This document shows positions 18,382-27,586 of a DNA stretch of 64,000 nucleotides, piece by piece. Numbering within the stretch: position 1 is the first letter of the stretch; every line of letters starts with the position of its first letter. Source of the stretch: Pseudomonas beijingensis (lineage in GTDB: Bacteria; Pseudomonadota; Gammaproteobacteria; Pseudomonadales; Pseudomonadaceae). The notes beneath the pieces are model-generated. The model had not been told where the DNA came from and searched no databases. It was given only the letters and a program-made list of their open reading frames with translations. The DNA is taken from assembly GCF_030687295.1 (NCBI RefSeq), contig NZ_CP117425.1, positions 6,385,813 to 6,449,812 on the forward strand, given 5' to 3'. The translations under genes and the position numbers were made by a program.

Positions 18382-20339
18382 TGGGCAGCTCCTGACGGGA
18401 CAGGGTTACGCGGCGACGCGGGGTCGGCCGGCAGCGTGAAGGTACGCAAGTCGATGGTCGGCGCGTTGTTGCTACCGCCCAGGCGATGATCGAGAATCAG
18501 CAACTGGGCATTGCCGAGGCCCTGGCTCAGTTGGCTCAAGTAATGTTCCAGCACAAAAGCGTGCCCTGCCGTGGCGTAGGCTTTGCGGTCGGCGTTGAAA
18601 CGCAAATCGGCCGCCTGGGCGGTCGCGTTGATTTCCCGCGCAGTGGCGCTGGCCTGGTCATGGGCGATGCTGGCTTGCAATTGCGCCTGGTTGGTCTGTT
18701 CCGCCGCCGCACCACGCTCCCGGGCGATCAATGCCTGGGCGCCGATCTGTGCCGCCTGTACGCCGTGGTAGGCATTGGCCGCACCGGCCGGCGGATGAAT
18801 CGCCTCCACCACCGTCGCCAGGATTTCCACACCGCTGTCGAGGGTCTGCAAATCCGCCTGTACGGCGCGACCGATTTCGTCGGCCAGGCTCACACGGTCG
18901 GCGCCCAACAAACCATCCAACGTACGCGAAGCAAACTCATGCACCAGGATGCGGCTGGCGGTGCTGCGGATCAGCGTCGGCACATCGGCGCTGTTGTAAG
19001 TCGCCGCCAACGCCGCGGCATCCGTCAGGCCGATGCGATAGACAAAACGCACGTCCATGTTGACGATCTGGAAGCTCTGTTGGTTAGCACGACGACTGGC
19101 AATGACTTGGGACTTGTCGTTCACGTGACTGGCGTCCCACAACCGATTGGCAATGGCCGGTGCCGGCCCCTCCGCCGGTTCAGCCTCGACAACCGCTCGA
19201 CTATCCGCAACGCTGGTCGCCAGTTCATGCACCACGCCATTCTCGACGTTGAGCACCCTGCCCCACGGCCAAGGTAAGGCGACGTGCAGGCCGGGCCCGA
19301 ATACCTCTATCGGTTTACCAAAGCGCTCATAGATGCCCCGCCCCTGCAGCGGCACTTCGTGCACGCCTGTCAACAACCAGCCCACCAGCGCCACCAACGC
19401 CAACACCGGCAAAAAAGCCCGGCGCATGTAGCTGAAGGCCCAGATCTGGCGCAGATCGATGCCGAAACGGTTGTGCAGTTCATGTTGCAAGGCCAGCCAA
19501 GGTTGCGGCGGCCAGCGCAGCAGATCGGCGATGACACTGCGGCCCAGCGGCGTCGGCTCCAGGGCGTCCCGGCGCGGGATGAACAACGACAGCACCGCGC
19601 GCAACAACAACTCCGCCGCCACCAGCCCTGGCAATAGCCCCATCAGCACCGCCAGGCGCACCGGCCAGATGGACGTTTCTGCGACGAACAGCAAGCACAG
19701 GGCGCCGAGCACCAACACGATGATCGCCACTCGCGTCAGTTGCCCCAGCGCTGGCGCTTCCGGCCATTCCACCGGGGACTGCTGGGCCAATTGCCGCTCG
19801 AACACCAATAGCCCGAACGCCAACAACAACGACAGCACCGCCCCTACACTGGCCGAGACGCCAAGGGCGGCAGCCGGCAATTGCAGGTTCCAGGCTTGCT
19901 CCAGGCTGAGTAATACCAGCACGGCCCAACCGGCCAGCCACAACGCAGGCGCACCGATTTGCTTGAGCAGGCCGACTGAACGGGCACCGATGCTATCCAG
20001 CAGCCGCTCATACCAACCCGGGTTATCAACAGGCTCGTTTTCCGTCGGCAGGTTATCCACAGCCGGCAACAACGCCTTGCTGCGCCATTGCGCCACCCAC
20101 CAGGCCGATTGCAAGCCCGCCACCAGCACCAACAGTCCCGCACCTTGGCTGACCAGCAAGGCCGGCCACAGCGATTGCGGCGAAAACACCCCAATAAAAA
20201 ATGCCAGGACCAAGCCCAAGCCCGCCACGCTTCCCAAGGCGTAGGCGATCCGCTTCAAGCGGCGCCCTTGAAACGACGCTCGCTGGAAACGCGGCCATTC
20301 GGCCACTTGTGTCCCCTCGATATCTAGATCGACTTGCAT
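18378..20339 (-). CDS. Large SPFH protein with multi-pass N-terminal domain (HflK-like), first of operon
   Basis: A 653-residue protein, much longer than HflK (about 400). Residues 1-310 contain six or so hydrophobic segments, then a further membrane segment (about 315-333, FLPVLALVALVGWLLTG), an SPFH domain (GRGIYERFGKPIEVFGPGLHVALPWPWGRV) and an Ala-rich coiled coil (about 535-600). The polytopic front half resembles no domain I can name. It opens the operon; a Zur-like box lies 72-84 bases upstream. It probably co-assembles with the two smaller SPFH proteins and the ATPase. Confidence 0.85.
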   Translation of the reverse strand: MQVDLDIEGTQVAEWPRFQRASFQGRRLKRIAYALGSVAGLGLVLAFFIGVFSPQSLWPALLVSQGAGLLVLVAGLQSAWWVAQWRSKALLPAVDNLPTENEPVDNPGWYERLLDSIGARSVGLLKQIGAPALWLAGWAVLVLLSLEQAWNLQLPAAALGVSASVGAVLSLLLAFGLLVFERQLAQQSPVEWPEAPALGQLTRVAIIVLVLGALCLLFVAETSIWPVRLAVLMGLLPGLVAAELLLRAVLSLFIPRRDALEPTPLGRSVIADLLRWPPQPWLALQHELHNRFGIDLRQIWAFSYMRRAFLPVLALVALVGWLLTGVHEVPLQGRGIYERFGKPIEVFGPGLHVALPWPWGRVLNVENGVVHELATSVADSRAVVEAEPAEGPAPAIANRLWDASHVNDKSQVIASRRANQQSFQIVNMDVRFVYRIGLTDAAALAATYNSADVPTLIRSTASRILVHEFASRTLDGLLGADRVSLADEIGRAVQADLQTLDSGVEILATVVEAIHPPAGAANAYHGVQAAQIGAQALIARERGAAAEQTNQAQLQASIAHDQASATAREINATAQAADLRFNADRKAYATAGHAFVLEHYLSQLSQGLGNAQLLILDHRLGGSNNAPTIDLRTFTLPADPASPRNPVPSGAAH

Positions 20340-20410
20340 ACCACCCCAGCTTTCGTGGCGATCAGAATCAGGGCCCGTGGACAGACGCCACCGACGCTCT
20401 GTTATATGCC

Positions 20411-20423
20411 GTTACCTTATAAC
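20411..20423. promoter_or_regulatory. Zur-box-like site upstream of the SPFH/ATPase operon
   Basis: GTTACCTTATAAC keeps the GTTA...TATAAC outer arms of the two perfect sites at 6891 and 7421, with mismatches in the left inner arm. GTTATA also occurs ten bases before it. It lies 72 bases from the operon start and about 140 bases from lpd. Confidence 0.65.
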
Positions 20424-20561
20424 GATTGCTGTGAAATTTCCGTTTTGAATTCTTCATGACAAGGCCCCACACCGACCTCTTGACTTAAGCCTTGACCGAG
20501 ATCCGTGGAAACGCTCATATTACGTTCATAATTTTTTCTCAGGCCAAGCGGGAGAATAGCG

Positions 20562-21962
20562 ATGAGCAACTACGACGTGGTCATTCTGGGCGGCGGGCCC
20601 GGCGGGTATAACGCGGCGATTAGGGCCGGTCAGTTAGGGTTGAAGGCCGCCTGTGTCGAGGGCCGGGCCACCCTGGGCGGCACCTGCCTGAACGTCGGTT
20701 GCATGCCTTCCAAGGCATTGCTGCACGCCTCGGAACTGTACGAAGCAGCCACGGGAGCGGAGTTCGCCAACCTGGGCATTGAAGTCAGTCCCACCCTCAA
20801 TCTTGCGCAAATGATGAAGCAGAAAGACGAAAGCGTGACGGGCCTGACCAAGGGCATCGAGTTTCTGTTTCGCAAGAACAAGGTCGACTGGATCAAAGGC
20901 TGGGGCCACATCGACGGGCCAGGCAAAGTAACCGTCACCGCGGACGATGGCAGCAAGACCGAACTGAACGCCAAGGACATCGTCATCGCCACCGGCTCGG
21001 AACCCATGCCGCTGCCAGGCGTGACCATCGATAACCAGCGCATCCTCGACTCCACCGGTGCCTTGGCCTTGGGTGAAGTGCCTCGGCATCTGGTGGTGAT
21101 CGGCGCAGGCGTGATCGGCTTGGAACTGGGTTCGGTCTGGCGGCGCCTGGGCGCCCAGGTGACGGTGGTGGAATACCTCGATCGCATCTGCCCGGGCGTG
21201 GACGGCGAGGCCGGCAAGACCTTGCAAAGGGCCTTGGCTAAACAAGGCATTCAATTCAAGTTGAGTTCGAAGGTCACCGGCGCCACGACCTCGGTCAGCG
21301 GCGTGCAATTGCAGATCGAACCGGCGGCGGGCGGAGAGGCACAGACCCTGGATGTCGATTACGTGCTGGTCGCCATCGGCCGTCGGCCCTACACGCAAGG
21401 GCTGGGGCTGGAAAACGTCGGGTTGAGCACCGATAAACGCGGCATGCTCGCCAACCAGCGTCACCGCACCGAAGCCCCCGGCGTCTGGGTGATCGGCGAC
21501 GTGACGTCCGGACCGATGCTGGCCCACAAGGCCGAAGACGAAGCCATGGCCTGCATCGAACAGATCGCCGGCAAGGCCGCCGAGGTCAACTATGCACTGA
21601 TCCCCAGCGTCATCTACACCCGTCCGGAACTGGCCAGCGTCGGCAAGACCGAGGAACAACTCAAGGCCGAAGGCCGCGCCTACAAGGTCGGCAAGTTTCC
21701 GTTCACGGCCAACAGCCGGGCCAAGATCAACCACGAGACCGAAGGGTTCGCCAAGGTCCTGGCCGATGAACGCACCGATGAAATCCTTGGCGTGCACCTG
21801 GTGGGCCCCAGCGTCAGTGAGATGATCGGTGAGTACTGCGTGGCCATGGAGTTCAGCGCCTCGGCCGAGGACATCGCCCTGACCTGCCACCCGCACCCTA
21901 CCCGCTCGGAAGCGTTGCGCCAGGCGGCCATGAATGTGGAGGGGATGGCGACGCAGATGTAG
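20562..21962 (+). CDS. lpd: Dihydrolipoyl dehydrogenase (LPD-3 type)
   Basis: This flavoprotein reoxidises dihydrolipoamide of 2-oxoacid dehydrogenase complexes with NAD+. The 466-residue protein has the FAD site GGGPGGYNAA (10-19), redox disulfide C42-C47 (GGTCLNVGCMPSKALLH), the NAD site VIGAGVIGLELGSVW and the C-terminal catalytic His-Glu in CHPHPTRSE. The sequence resembles the third Lpd of P. putida, which is not encoded with E1/E2 genes; here too no partner gene is adjacent. GGGAGAATAGCG precedes the ATG. Confidence 0.93.
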   Translation: MSNYDVVILGGGPGGYNAAIRAGQLGLKAACVEGRATLGGTCLNVGCMPSKALLHASELYEAATGAEFANLGIEVSPTLNLAQMMKQKDESVTGLTKGIEFLFRKNKVDWIKGWGHIDGPGKVTVTADDGSKTELNAKDIVIATGSEPMPLPGVTIDNQRILDSTGALALGEVPRHLVVIGAGVIGLELGSVWRRLGAQVTVVEYLDRICPGVDGEAGKTLQRALAKQGIQFKLSSKVTGATTSVSGVQLQIEPAAGGEAQTLDVDYVLVAIGRRPYTQGLGLENVGLSTDKRGMLANQRHRTEAPGVWVIGDVTSGPMLAHKAEDEAMACIEQIAGKAAEVNYALIPSVIYTRPELASVGKTEEQLKAEGRAYKVGKFPFTANSRAKINHETEGFAKVLADERTDEILGVHLVGPSVSEMIGEYCVAMEFSASAEDIALTCHPHPTRSEALRQAAMNVEGMATQM

Positions 21963-21994
21963 GAACACGCCCCACTGGCGATAACACCCGCCCC

Positions 21995-22085
21995 TGTGGG
22001 AGCGAGCTTGCTCGCGATGGCGGCATTGCAGACGCTACAAGGGCGTATGTGATGTCCTCATCGCGAGCAAGCTCGCTCCCACAAG
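21995..22085. repeat. Paired inverted REP (REPIN)
   Basis: CTGTGGGAGCGAGCTTGCTCGCGATG at the left and its inverse CATCGCGAGCAAGCTCGCTCCCACAAGG at the right, about 35 bases apart. It lies between the convergent lpd and the exported protein gene at 22097. Confidence 0.9.
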
Positions 22086-22096
22086 GGTTCCTTATC

Positions 22097-24247
22097 TCAG
22101 GAGGCCGACATCCGCGCCTTGCGCTGGCGCCGGCTGATCAGCCCCAACCCCACCGCCACCACCAACACGACCCCGCCCACTTCCAGCCAAACCTTGTAAG
22201 GGCGCAGCGCCGAGCGAATCGGGTCCAGGGCCTGGGTCACGTAGCGTTTGTTCGCCGTGCTGAAATCCGGTTGCTGGCATTGATGACCAAAATCCCCGGC
22301 CCAATCCACGTACGGGCCTTCCTTCACATAGCGCTGATACAACGCGCTTTGCTCCTCAAGGCTGGAGTTGTACCCCACCGCTTTGCACAGCACCGCCGCA
22401 AACGCCTGGCTGGTATGGGGCAGATTATCCGCCGCCTGGCTCGCCAGCGCCGTGGCGACAAATCGATAGTGATAACGCATGTCCGGCTGCGCGGCGCTGG
22501 CCTGCTGGCGTTGCACTTCACCTTCGGCCACCAGCGGCCCGACGTTCAGCTCGACCGGTTCCAGGCTGTAATTGCCGCCAAGGCTGGCGTAATCCGGCGC
22601 CATCTCATAGCCGAGCAGCTCCATGCCCCAGTTGCGCGCCATCCAGGACGCATGGAAATACGCCTCGGCTCGCCGGGTTGGCCACCATTTGGACTCCGCG
22701 TCCTGGCGCAGTTGCCCATAGGCCCGGGCCTTGTTCTGCAGGTCCGGGTTATCGAAATAAGCCGGCGCCTCCTCAAAGCGCCCTTCCCTCAGCAAACGAC
22801 GGCCCAGCAAATTGCGCAGGCTCGCGGCCACCGGCAGCGGCACGTAGTTATCCCGATCCTCCTGGCTCAACGCCGGTGGCGCCGGGACTTGGGCGTCGAC
22901 GTACTGCTTGAGCTCATCCACCGTGAGCACACGCTCGGCAACGGCGGCAGCGTCGTACCAATAGTTGCTCTGGCCGCGATAGAGCTGATCGAAGGCTTGC
23001 AGGTAATCACCGCGCTGCAAGGCCAGGATCGCGCTTTCACCTTCGACCCGGCACTTGGGTTGCACCGATTCGTAATTCCAATCCGGTGTGCGCCGACTGC
23101 CCCAGGACTCATCGTTCGGAAACGCCTGGGCCGCCTTGGCATAAGCCGCCGCCGCGGCCACCTTGTCGCCGTCGCGCAAGGCCAACTTGGCGCGCACCCA
23201 CCAGGCCAGGCCTGTGTCGGGAGCCTTTTGCACAAACGCCTGGGCGCTGGCGTAATCGCCGTGCTGGTAACTCACTGCCGCCAAACGGTCGGCATCCTCC
23301 AGATTGTCCCGGGCGTTGGCCTGCAGCAGTTTGACCAGCCTTTTCTCGCCCGAGGGTTCTTCACCGTCCCACCAGCCGATCCGGCTGAGCAGGTAGGCGG
23401 TGACCAGTCGCTGCACCGCTTTGGTCTTGAGCAGTTCATTCAAGCGCTCATCCGGCTGGACGCTCAAATCACCGGCCAATTGCAGCAACGAGCTGTAGCC
23501 GACCGGGGATCCTTGCAGGTTCTGGATCGCATACAGGGCGATGGCGCTGTCCCAGTCGTCAGCGGTGTAGGCCACCCGGGCTTCTTCGCCAAGGCTGGCG
23601 ATGCCCAGTTCCAGTGGATCGCTGAAGCCAGCAATAGTCATTTCCCGGGCCTGGCGAAACGCTGCTCGCGCCTGATCCCGCAAGGCCACAGGGTCGCCGC
23701 TGCCCGCCCCGGTACTCTCGGCGAACAAGGCCCGTCCAAGAGAGTACGCGGCCCAGGTGCTGCGCAACCGACGCTGGTCAGCCGGTAACGTCAGCAGTTG
23801 CTGGAAGGCTTCCACGGCACGCTGATGCTCACCAAGGTTAAAAGCCGCCGCGCCGAGGGCATACAGGCGCAGCTCATCAGGCAGTTTGGCCGCTTCAGCC
23901 GCCACCTGGTCAATATCGGTCAGCGCCCGCAAGCGCTCCACCACCGCTTGTTGCGGCGGGGTCAAGCCAATCCGCTCGGCCTGGTTGCGTTGCTCTACGT
24001 AGGAAGGCAGGTCGTCATAGCTGTAGTCCGGGTTGCGCGTCGCCTCGGTGGCCGGCTTGAGCCCGGCAAGCGCCTGGCCGAGGCGGCTGACTTCGAAGCG
24101 AAAGCTGCCTTCGGGCAATTGCGCCAGCGTCTGGGCGCGGTTATCCAGCAGACGCATCGGGAAATCCGGCCCGCAGGCCAGCGCCGGAGCCAGCGGTAGG
24201 CACAGGCTCAGGCACAGCAGGTGACGAGGCCACTTACGGGTAAACAT
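22097..24247 (-). CDS. Large exported TPR-like protein with C-terminal membrane anchor, function unknown
   Basis: A 716-residue protein with a signal peptide (MFTRKWPRHLLCLSLCLPLAPALA), an N-terminal CGPDFPMRLLDNRA stretch, a long helical body containing TPR-like units (for example LYALGAAAFNLGEHQRAVEAFQQLL and LALRDGDKVAAAAAYAKAAQAFP), and a terminal membrane helix (VWLEVGGVVLVVAVGLGLI) followed by basic residues. The bulk is probably periplasmic. GGAGG seven bases before the ATG at 24247 supports the start. The start overlaps the end of the upstream DUF3142 lipoprotein gene by 14 bases, so the two are probably a functional pair. Confidence 0.78.
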   Translation of the reverse strand: MFTRKWPRHLLCLSLCLPLAPALACGPDFPMRLLDNRAQTLAQLPEGSFRFEVSRLGQALAGLKPATEATRNPDYSYDDLPSYVEQRNQAERIGLTPPQQAVVERLRALTDIDQVAAEAAKLPDELRLYALGAAAFNLGEHQRAVEAFQQLLTLPADQRRLRSTWAAYSLGRALFAESTGAGSGDPVALRDQARAAFRQAREMTIAGFSDPLELGIASLGEEARVAYTADDWDSAIALYAIQNLQGSPVGYSSLLQLAGDLSVQPDERLNELLKTKAVQRLVTAYLLSRIGWWDGEEPSGEKRLVKLLQANARDNLEDADRLAAVSYQHGDYASAQAFVQKAPDTGLAWWVRAKLALRDGDKVAAAAAYAKAAQAFPNDESWGSRRTPDWNYESVQPKCRVEGESAILALQRGDYLQAFDQLYRGQSNYWYDAAAVAERVLTVDELKQYVDAQVPAPPALSQEDRDNYVPLPVAASLRNLLGRRLLREGRFEEAPAYFDNPDLQNKARAYGQLRQDAESKWWPTRRAEAYFHASWMARNWGMELLGYEMAPDYASLGGNYSLEPVELNVGPLVAEGEVQRQQASAAQPDMRYHYRFVATALASQAADNLPHTSQAFAAVLCKAVGYNSSLEEQSALYQRYVKEGPYVDWAGDFGHQCQQPDFSTANKRYVTQALDPIRSALRPYKVWLEVGGVVLVVAVGLGLISRRQRKARMSAS

Positions 24248-25421
24248 TGAAACCTCCTTGGTCGATTTTCGTACAGCGCGCCCAGCCGATTGCCCGTTGG
24301 GCGCCGGCAGCCAAGCGACCTTCCTGAATGCGGGTGAAGGTAAGCAGTCCGGGGGCTTGTTGCAACGTATAACCGGCCAAGGCATCGACGCCGTCACACG
24401 CGCCAACAGCCAGTGTCAGACGCTGGGGCCAGGGGCTGTCGAGATTGCCCTGGTTGACCAGGCGGATATCGTACAAACCGCCCTGCTCCGCCCACTCCAA
24501 CGCCAGGCGACTGTCCAGGTGATCGCCCCGGGCGACGGCGCCGAGCGTGGTCAAGCTCCAGGCTCGTCGGTCGCCGGCCAGGGGCAGGCGAAACCAGATC
24601 AGCCCGGCGAGATGGTGCGGCGGATCAGCCCGCAAATCCGCCGCCAGCCCGGCCACTTGTTGCGGATCGGCCAGCAACTCTCGACGCTCGCCAGCGCGAT
24701 CGATCGGCACCTCGCTTTCCACCACCGGCACGCCGCTCTCCTGGGTCAGCAGCGCCACACCGTAGGCTGGCAGGGCCAGATAAAACGGCCGCGGGGTGAT
24801 CTTGCTCCAGCGTTGCGCCCAGTGCCGGGCCTGTTTCGGATCGAATAGCCCTTGCCGTGGATCACTCACCGCGTGGACCTGCAGCACACTGCTGTCCACC
24901 GTTTCCAGCAACCCCGGCAAGGCGGGGCTGTCGAGCCAGGCCGGTAGCGCCGTGATGCTGAGCCGCAGGTTGGCCGGCAGGATGTGCCGCAGTTGGCCGA
25001 GGAAGTTTCCATAGGCCGGCAGCCGTGCATTGCCGGCATCGTGGTCGATCTCCACGCCCACCGGCGTCAGGCCTTGGGCTTGCCAATCCCCCAGCACTTG
25101 CTGGATTTGCGCGATGACCTCGTCCTGGTTCAGGGCCTTGAGCTGGCCGTCCAGGCGAATCACGACGATCAGTGGACGGCCGTCCGCCTTGAGCAGGGCC
25201 GGATCGATCCGTGCACGGCGCCAGCCCGCCCCGGGAAAAGCCTGCAACGCCAGCACCCGCAGCGTGGAAAAGTCGCTGTGGCTTTGGCGCAGCGCCAGCC
25301 CATGAGCCGGGGTCCATTGGCGTTGCCAGATATAGAGTTGTTGATCAAGGGCCGGGGGTTGTTCGCAGCCCCCTAAAAGCAACACGGCGAGGGCCAGGGA
25401 GAGCCGGGAAAGAAACGTCAT
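24234..25421 (-). CDS. DUF3142 lipoprotein
   Basis: A 395-residue protein with a lipoprotein signal (MTFLSRLSLALAVLLLGGC, lipidated Cys19) and a DUF3142 domain resembling a TIM-barrel glycosidase-like fold (VGVEIDHDAGNARLPAYGNFL, LSITALPAWL, FYLALPAYGVAL). The Asp/Glu in VEIDHD sit where glycoside-hydrolase-like barrels have acidic residues; catalysis is unproven. It overlaps the exported protein at 22097-24247. Confidence 0.8.
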   Translation of the reverse strand: MTFLSRLSLALAVLLLGGCEQPPALDQQLYIWQRQWTPAHGLALRQSHSDFSTLRVLALQAFPGAGWRRARIDPALLKADGRPLIVVIRLDGQLKALNQDEVIAQIQQVLGDWQAQGLTPVGVEIDHDAGNARLPAYGNFLGQLRHILPANLRLSITALPAWLDSPALPGLLETVDSSVLQVHAVSDPRQGLFDPKQARHWAQRWSKITPRPFYLALPAYGVALLTQESGVPVVESEVPIDRAGERRELLADPQQVAGLAADLRADPPHHLAGLIWFRLPLAGDRRAWSLTTLGAVARGDHLDSRLALEWAEQGGLYDIRLVNQGNLDSPWPQRLTLAVGACDGVDALAGYTLQQAPGLLTFTRIQEGRLAAGAQRAIGWARCTKIDQGGFNVYP

Positions 25422-25480
25422 GGAGCCTCACCACCCACAAAGACCGGCAGATTACCGCCCCCCGCGTCGAAGAGAAACTC

Positions 25481-25614
25481 TGTGGCGAGGGAGCTTGCTC
25501 CCGCTGGGCTGCGCAGCAGCCCCAAAGCCGACACCGCAGCCATGCCAGGCACACCGCGCGCCATTTTCAGGGGGTTGCTTCGCAGCCAGCGGGAGCAAGC
25601 TCCCTCGCCACAGG
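25481..25614. repeat. Long paired inverted repeat, second REP class
   Basis: CTGTGGCGAGGGAGCTTGCTC at the left is mirrored by GAGCAAGCTCCCTCGCCACAG at the right. Inside are secondary arms GCTGGGCTGCGCAGCAGCCCC and GGGGGTTGCTTCGCAGCCAGC. The arms differ from the other REPs in the window (GGCGAGGGAGC rather than GGGAGCGAGC). Confidence 0.85.
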
Positions 25615-25631
25615 GCGACCCATTCAAATGC

Positions 25632-26258
25632 TCATGGGTGCTTTTGCAACCCGACAACCGTACGCGGCATGCCCACGAACCCGGGCAAGGCTTCGATCCG
25701 TGCCAGCCAGGCCAGCACGTTGGCATAGTCTTCCAACGACACATTGCCTTCCGGTGCGTGGGCGATGTAGCTGTAGCCGGCGATATCCGCGACAGTCGCC
25801 GTATCACCCGTCAGAAACTCACGGCTGCTCAATTCCTGATCGATGACTTTCAACACGTTGTGGGACCGGGCAATCACGTCCTCGGCGTTGTAGGCCGCGC
25901 CGAACACCGTGATCAGTCGCGCCGTGGCCGGCCCCGCATGGATCGGCCCGGCCGCCGCCGACAACCAGCGCTGCACCTGCGCGGCGCCGACCGGATCGGT
26001 GGGCAGCCAGCGGCCCTTGCCATATTTATGCGCCAGGTACACCAGGATCGCGTTGGAATCCGCCAGCACCACGCCGTCATCGTCAATGACCGGTACCTGG
26101 CCAAACGCATTGAGTGCGAGGAAATCCGCCTGTTTGTGCGCGCCTTTGGCCAAGTCGACGAAGACCTCCTCGACCGGTAACCCGAGCAACGAAAGCATCA
26201 GTTGAACGCGATGGGAATGGCCGGAAAGCGGGAAGTGATAGTGCTTGATAGGGTTCAT
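25632..26258 (-). CDS. Glutathione S-transferase
   Basis: A 208-residue cytosolic GST with thioredoxin-fold N-terminal domain ([49 protein letters not shown]) and an all-helical C-terminal domain with the [11 protein letters not shown]-capping box. A Ser near residue 12-15 is the likely thiol-activating residue. The ATG at 26258 fits the family start. A LysR-type gene is 125 bases upstream on the same strand and may regulate it. Substrate unknown. Confidence 0.88.
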   Translation of the reverse strand: MNPIKHYHFPLSGHSHRVQLMLSLLGLPVEEVFVDLAKGAHKQADFLALNAFGQVPVIDDDGVVLADSNAILVYLAHKYGKGRWLPTDPVGAAQVQRWLSAAAGPIHAGPATARLITVFGAAYNAEDVIARSHNVLKVIDQELSSREFLTGDTATVADIAGYSYIAHAPEGNVSLEDYANVLAWLARIEALPGFVGMPRTVVGLQKHP

Positions 26259-26383
26259 GGTCGACTCCGTTGGAAGTGACGCCATCAGCACAACGGCGTC
26301 GATGGGGTCATCTTCCGCTCCGAGCCAAAACAAGAGAATAACCCGCAAATGCAATCCATTGTTTCAGCCAGAGAAATAATACG

Positions 26384-27286
26384 TCAGCCGCTCAAGGCCG
26401 GATGTTCGCGCAACGCACTGACGACAAAATCGACAAAACTGCGGACCCGCACCGGCGCATTGCGTCCGCCCTGGTACACCACATGGATCGGCAGCGGCGG
26501 CAATTCGAAATCGGCGAGGACGATTTCCAGTTCACCGGCGGCCACGTTGCCCGCCACTTGGTAAGACAGGACTCGCGTCATTCCCAGCCCCTGGCAGGCG
26601 GCGGTGATCGCCGCCTGGTTGGCCGTCACCACCAGCCGAGGCACGGGCCGGACGGCCAACGGTTGGCCTGAATCGATGAAGCTCCAGCTTTTGACCTGGC
26701 CAGTGGCCGACGACGCCACCACCGGCATTTGCTCCAGATCATCCGGATGCCGGGGCCGCCCGTGCCGCGCGAAGAAATCCGGGGATCCGCACACCACTCG
26801 CCGCACTTCACCGACCCGCACGGCGTGCAGGTTGCTGTCCGGCAGGTCGCCAATGCGCAGGGCAACGTCGATGCCCTCCTCCACCAGGCTGACCGTACGA
26901 TCCAACAACAAGGCGTTAATGCTGACCTCGGGGAACCGGTGCAGGTAATCCACCAACAGCGGCGTGACAAACGACTGGCCAAACAGCACCGGCGCGGTAA
27001 TCGTCAATTGCCCGCGGGGCTGAACGTGACTGCCGGCCGCCGAATCCTCGGCTTCCTGCAAATCGCTCAGGATCCGCCGACAGTCCTCGAGAAAGCGCTG
27101 GCCGGCTTCGCTCAAGTACACATTGCGAGTAGTGCGCACCAGCAATGGCGTGCCGATACGTTGCTCCAACCCCGCCACCGCCCGCGTGACACTGGCCGCT
27201 GATAGCCCCAGGCGTCGCGCGGCCGCCGAAAAACCCGACGCCTGGGCCACGGCGAGAAAAACCTGCATTTCCTGGAACCTGTCCAT
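26384..27286 (-). CDS. LysR-family transcriptional regulator
   Basis: A 300-residue regulator with an N-terminal winged helix-turn-helix (MDRFQEMQVFLAVAQASGFSAAARRLGLSAASVTRAVAGLEQRIG) and a C-terminal effector domain. The RTTRNVYLSEAGQRFLEDCRRIL linker is typical of the CrgA/DmlR-like group. The ATG at 27286 is preceded by a GGGGGA site. It precedes the GST gene on the same strand; co-expression or regulation of that gene is inference. Confidence 0.9.
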   Translation of the reverse strand: MDRFQEMQVFLAVAQASGFSAAARRLGLSAASVTRAVAGLEQRIGTPLLVRTTRNVYLSEAGQRFLEDCRRILSDLQEAEDSAAGSHVQPRGQLTITAPVLFGQSFVTPLLVDYLHRFPEVSINALLLDRTVSLVEEGIDVALRIGDLPDSNLHAVRVGEVRRVVCGSPDFFARHGRPRHPDDLEQMPVVASSATGQVKSWSFIDSGQPLAVRPVPRLVVTANQAAITAACQGLGMTRVLSYQVAGNVAAGELEIVLADFELPPLPIHVVYQGGRNAPVRVRSFVDFVVSALREHPALSG

Positions 27287-27586
27287 CCATCCCCCGATGA
27301 GAAATCCTGATACAAGTTTTCTACACGCCTCAAAGCGGCGCCACGCGGCCATTGTAGAGGCCTGCGCCAGTGAACCACAGCGTAACGCAGCCGGACACCG
27401 GGACATTGGCCCGACCAGCGACGGCAGCCCTTGGTACCATCCCTTCTCATGACAGTTTCATGACCGAAGGAAGAACCCACTGAGGGCGAGCTTGCTCGCG
27501 ATAGCGTCGGGTCAGCGGCAATCCATATGGACTGACACAGCGCTATCGCGAGCAAGCTCGCTCCCACAGGGTGAGTGTGTTGTTCA
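27287..27586. other. Intergenic region between LysR and sulfatase genes
   Basis: About 300 bases between divergent genes. A REP pair fills 27481-27570; the remaining 194 bases must hold both promoters, and I see no clear operator or coding potential in them. Confidence 0.6.
27481..27570. repeat. Paired inverted REP (REPIN)
   Basis: The left arm (TGAGGGCGAGCTTGCTCGCGATAGC) is slightly diverged from the right arm (GCTATCGCGAGCAAGCTCGCTCCCACAGG). It ends 16 bases before the sulfatase ATG, so the repeat is probably in the leader of that gene. Confidence 0.85.
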
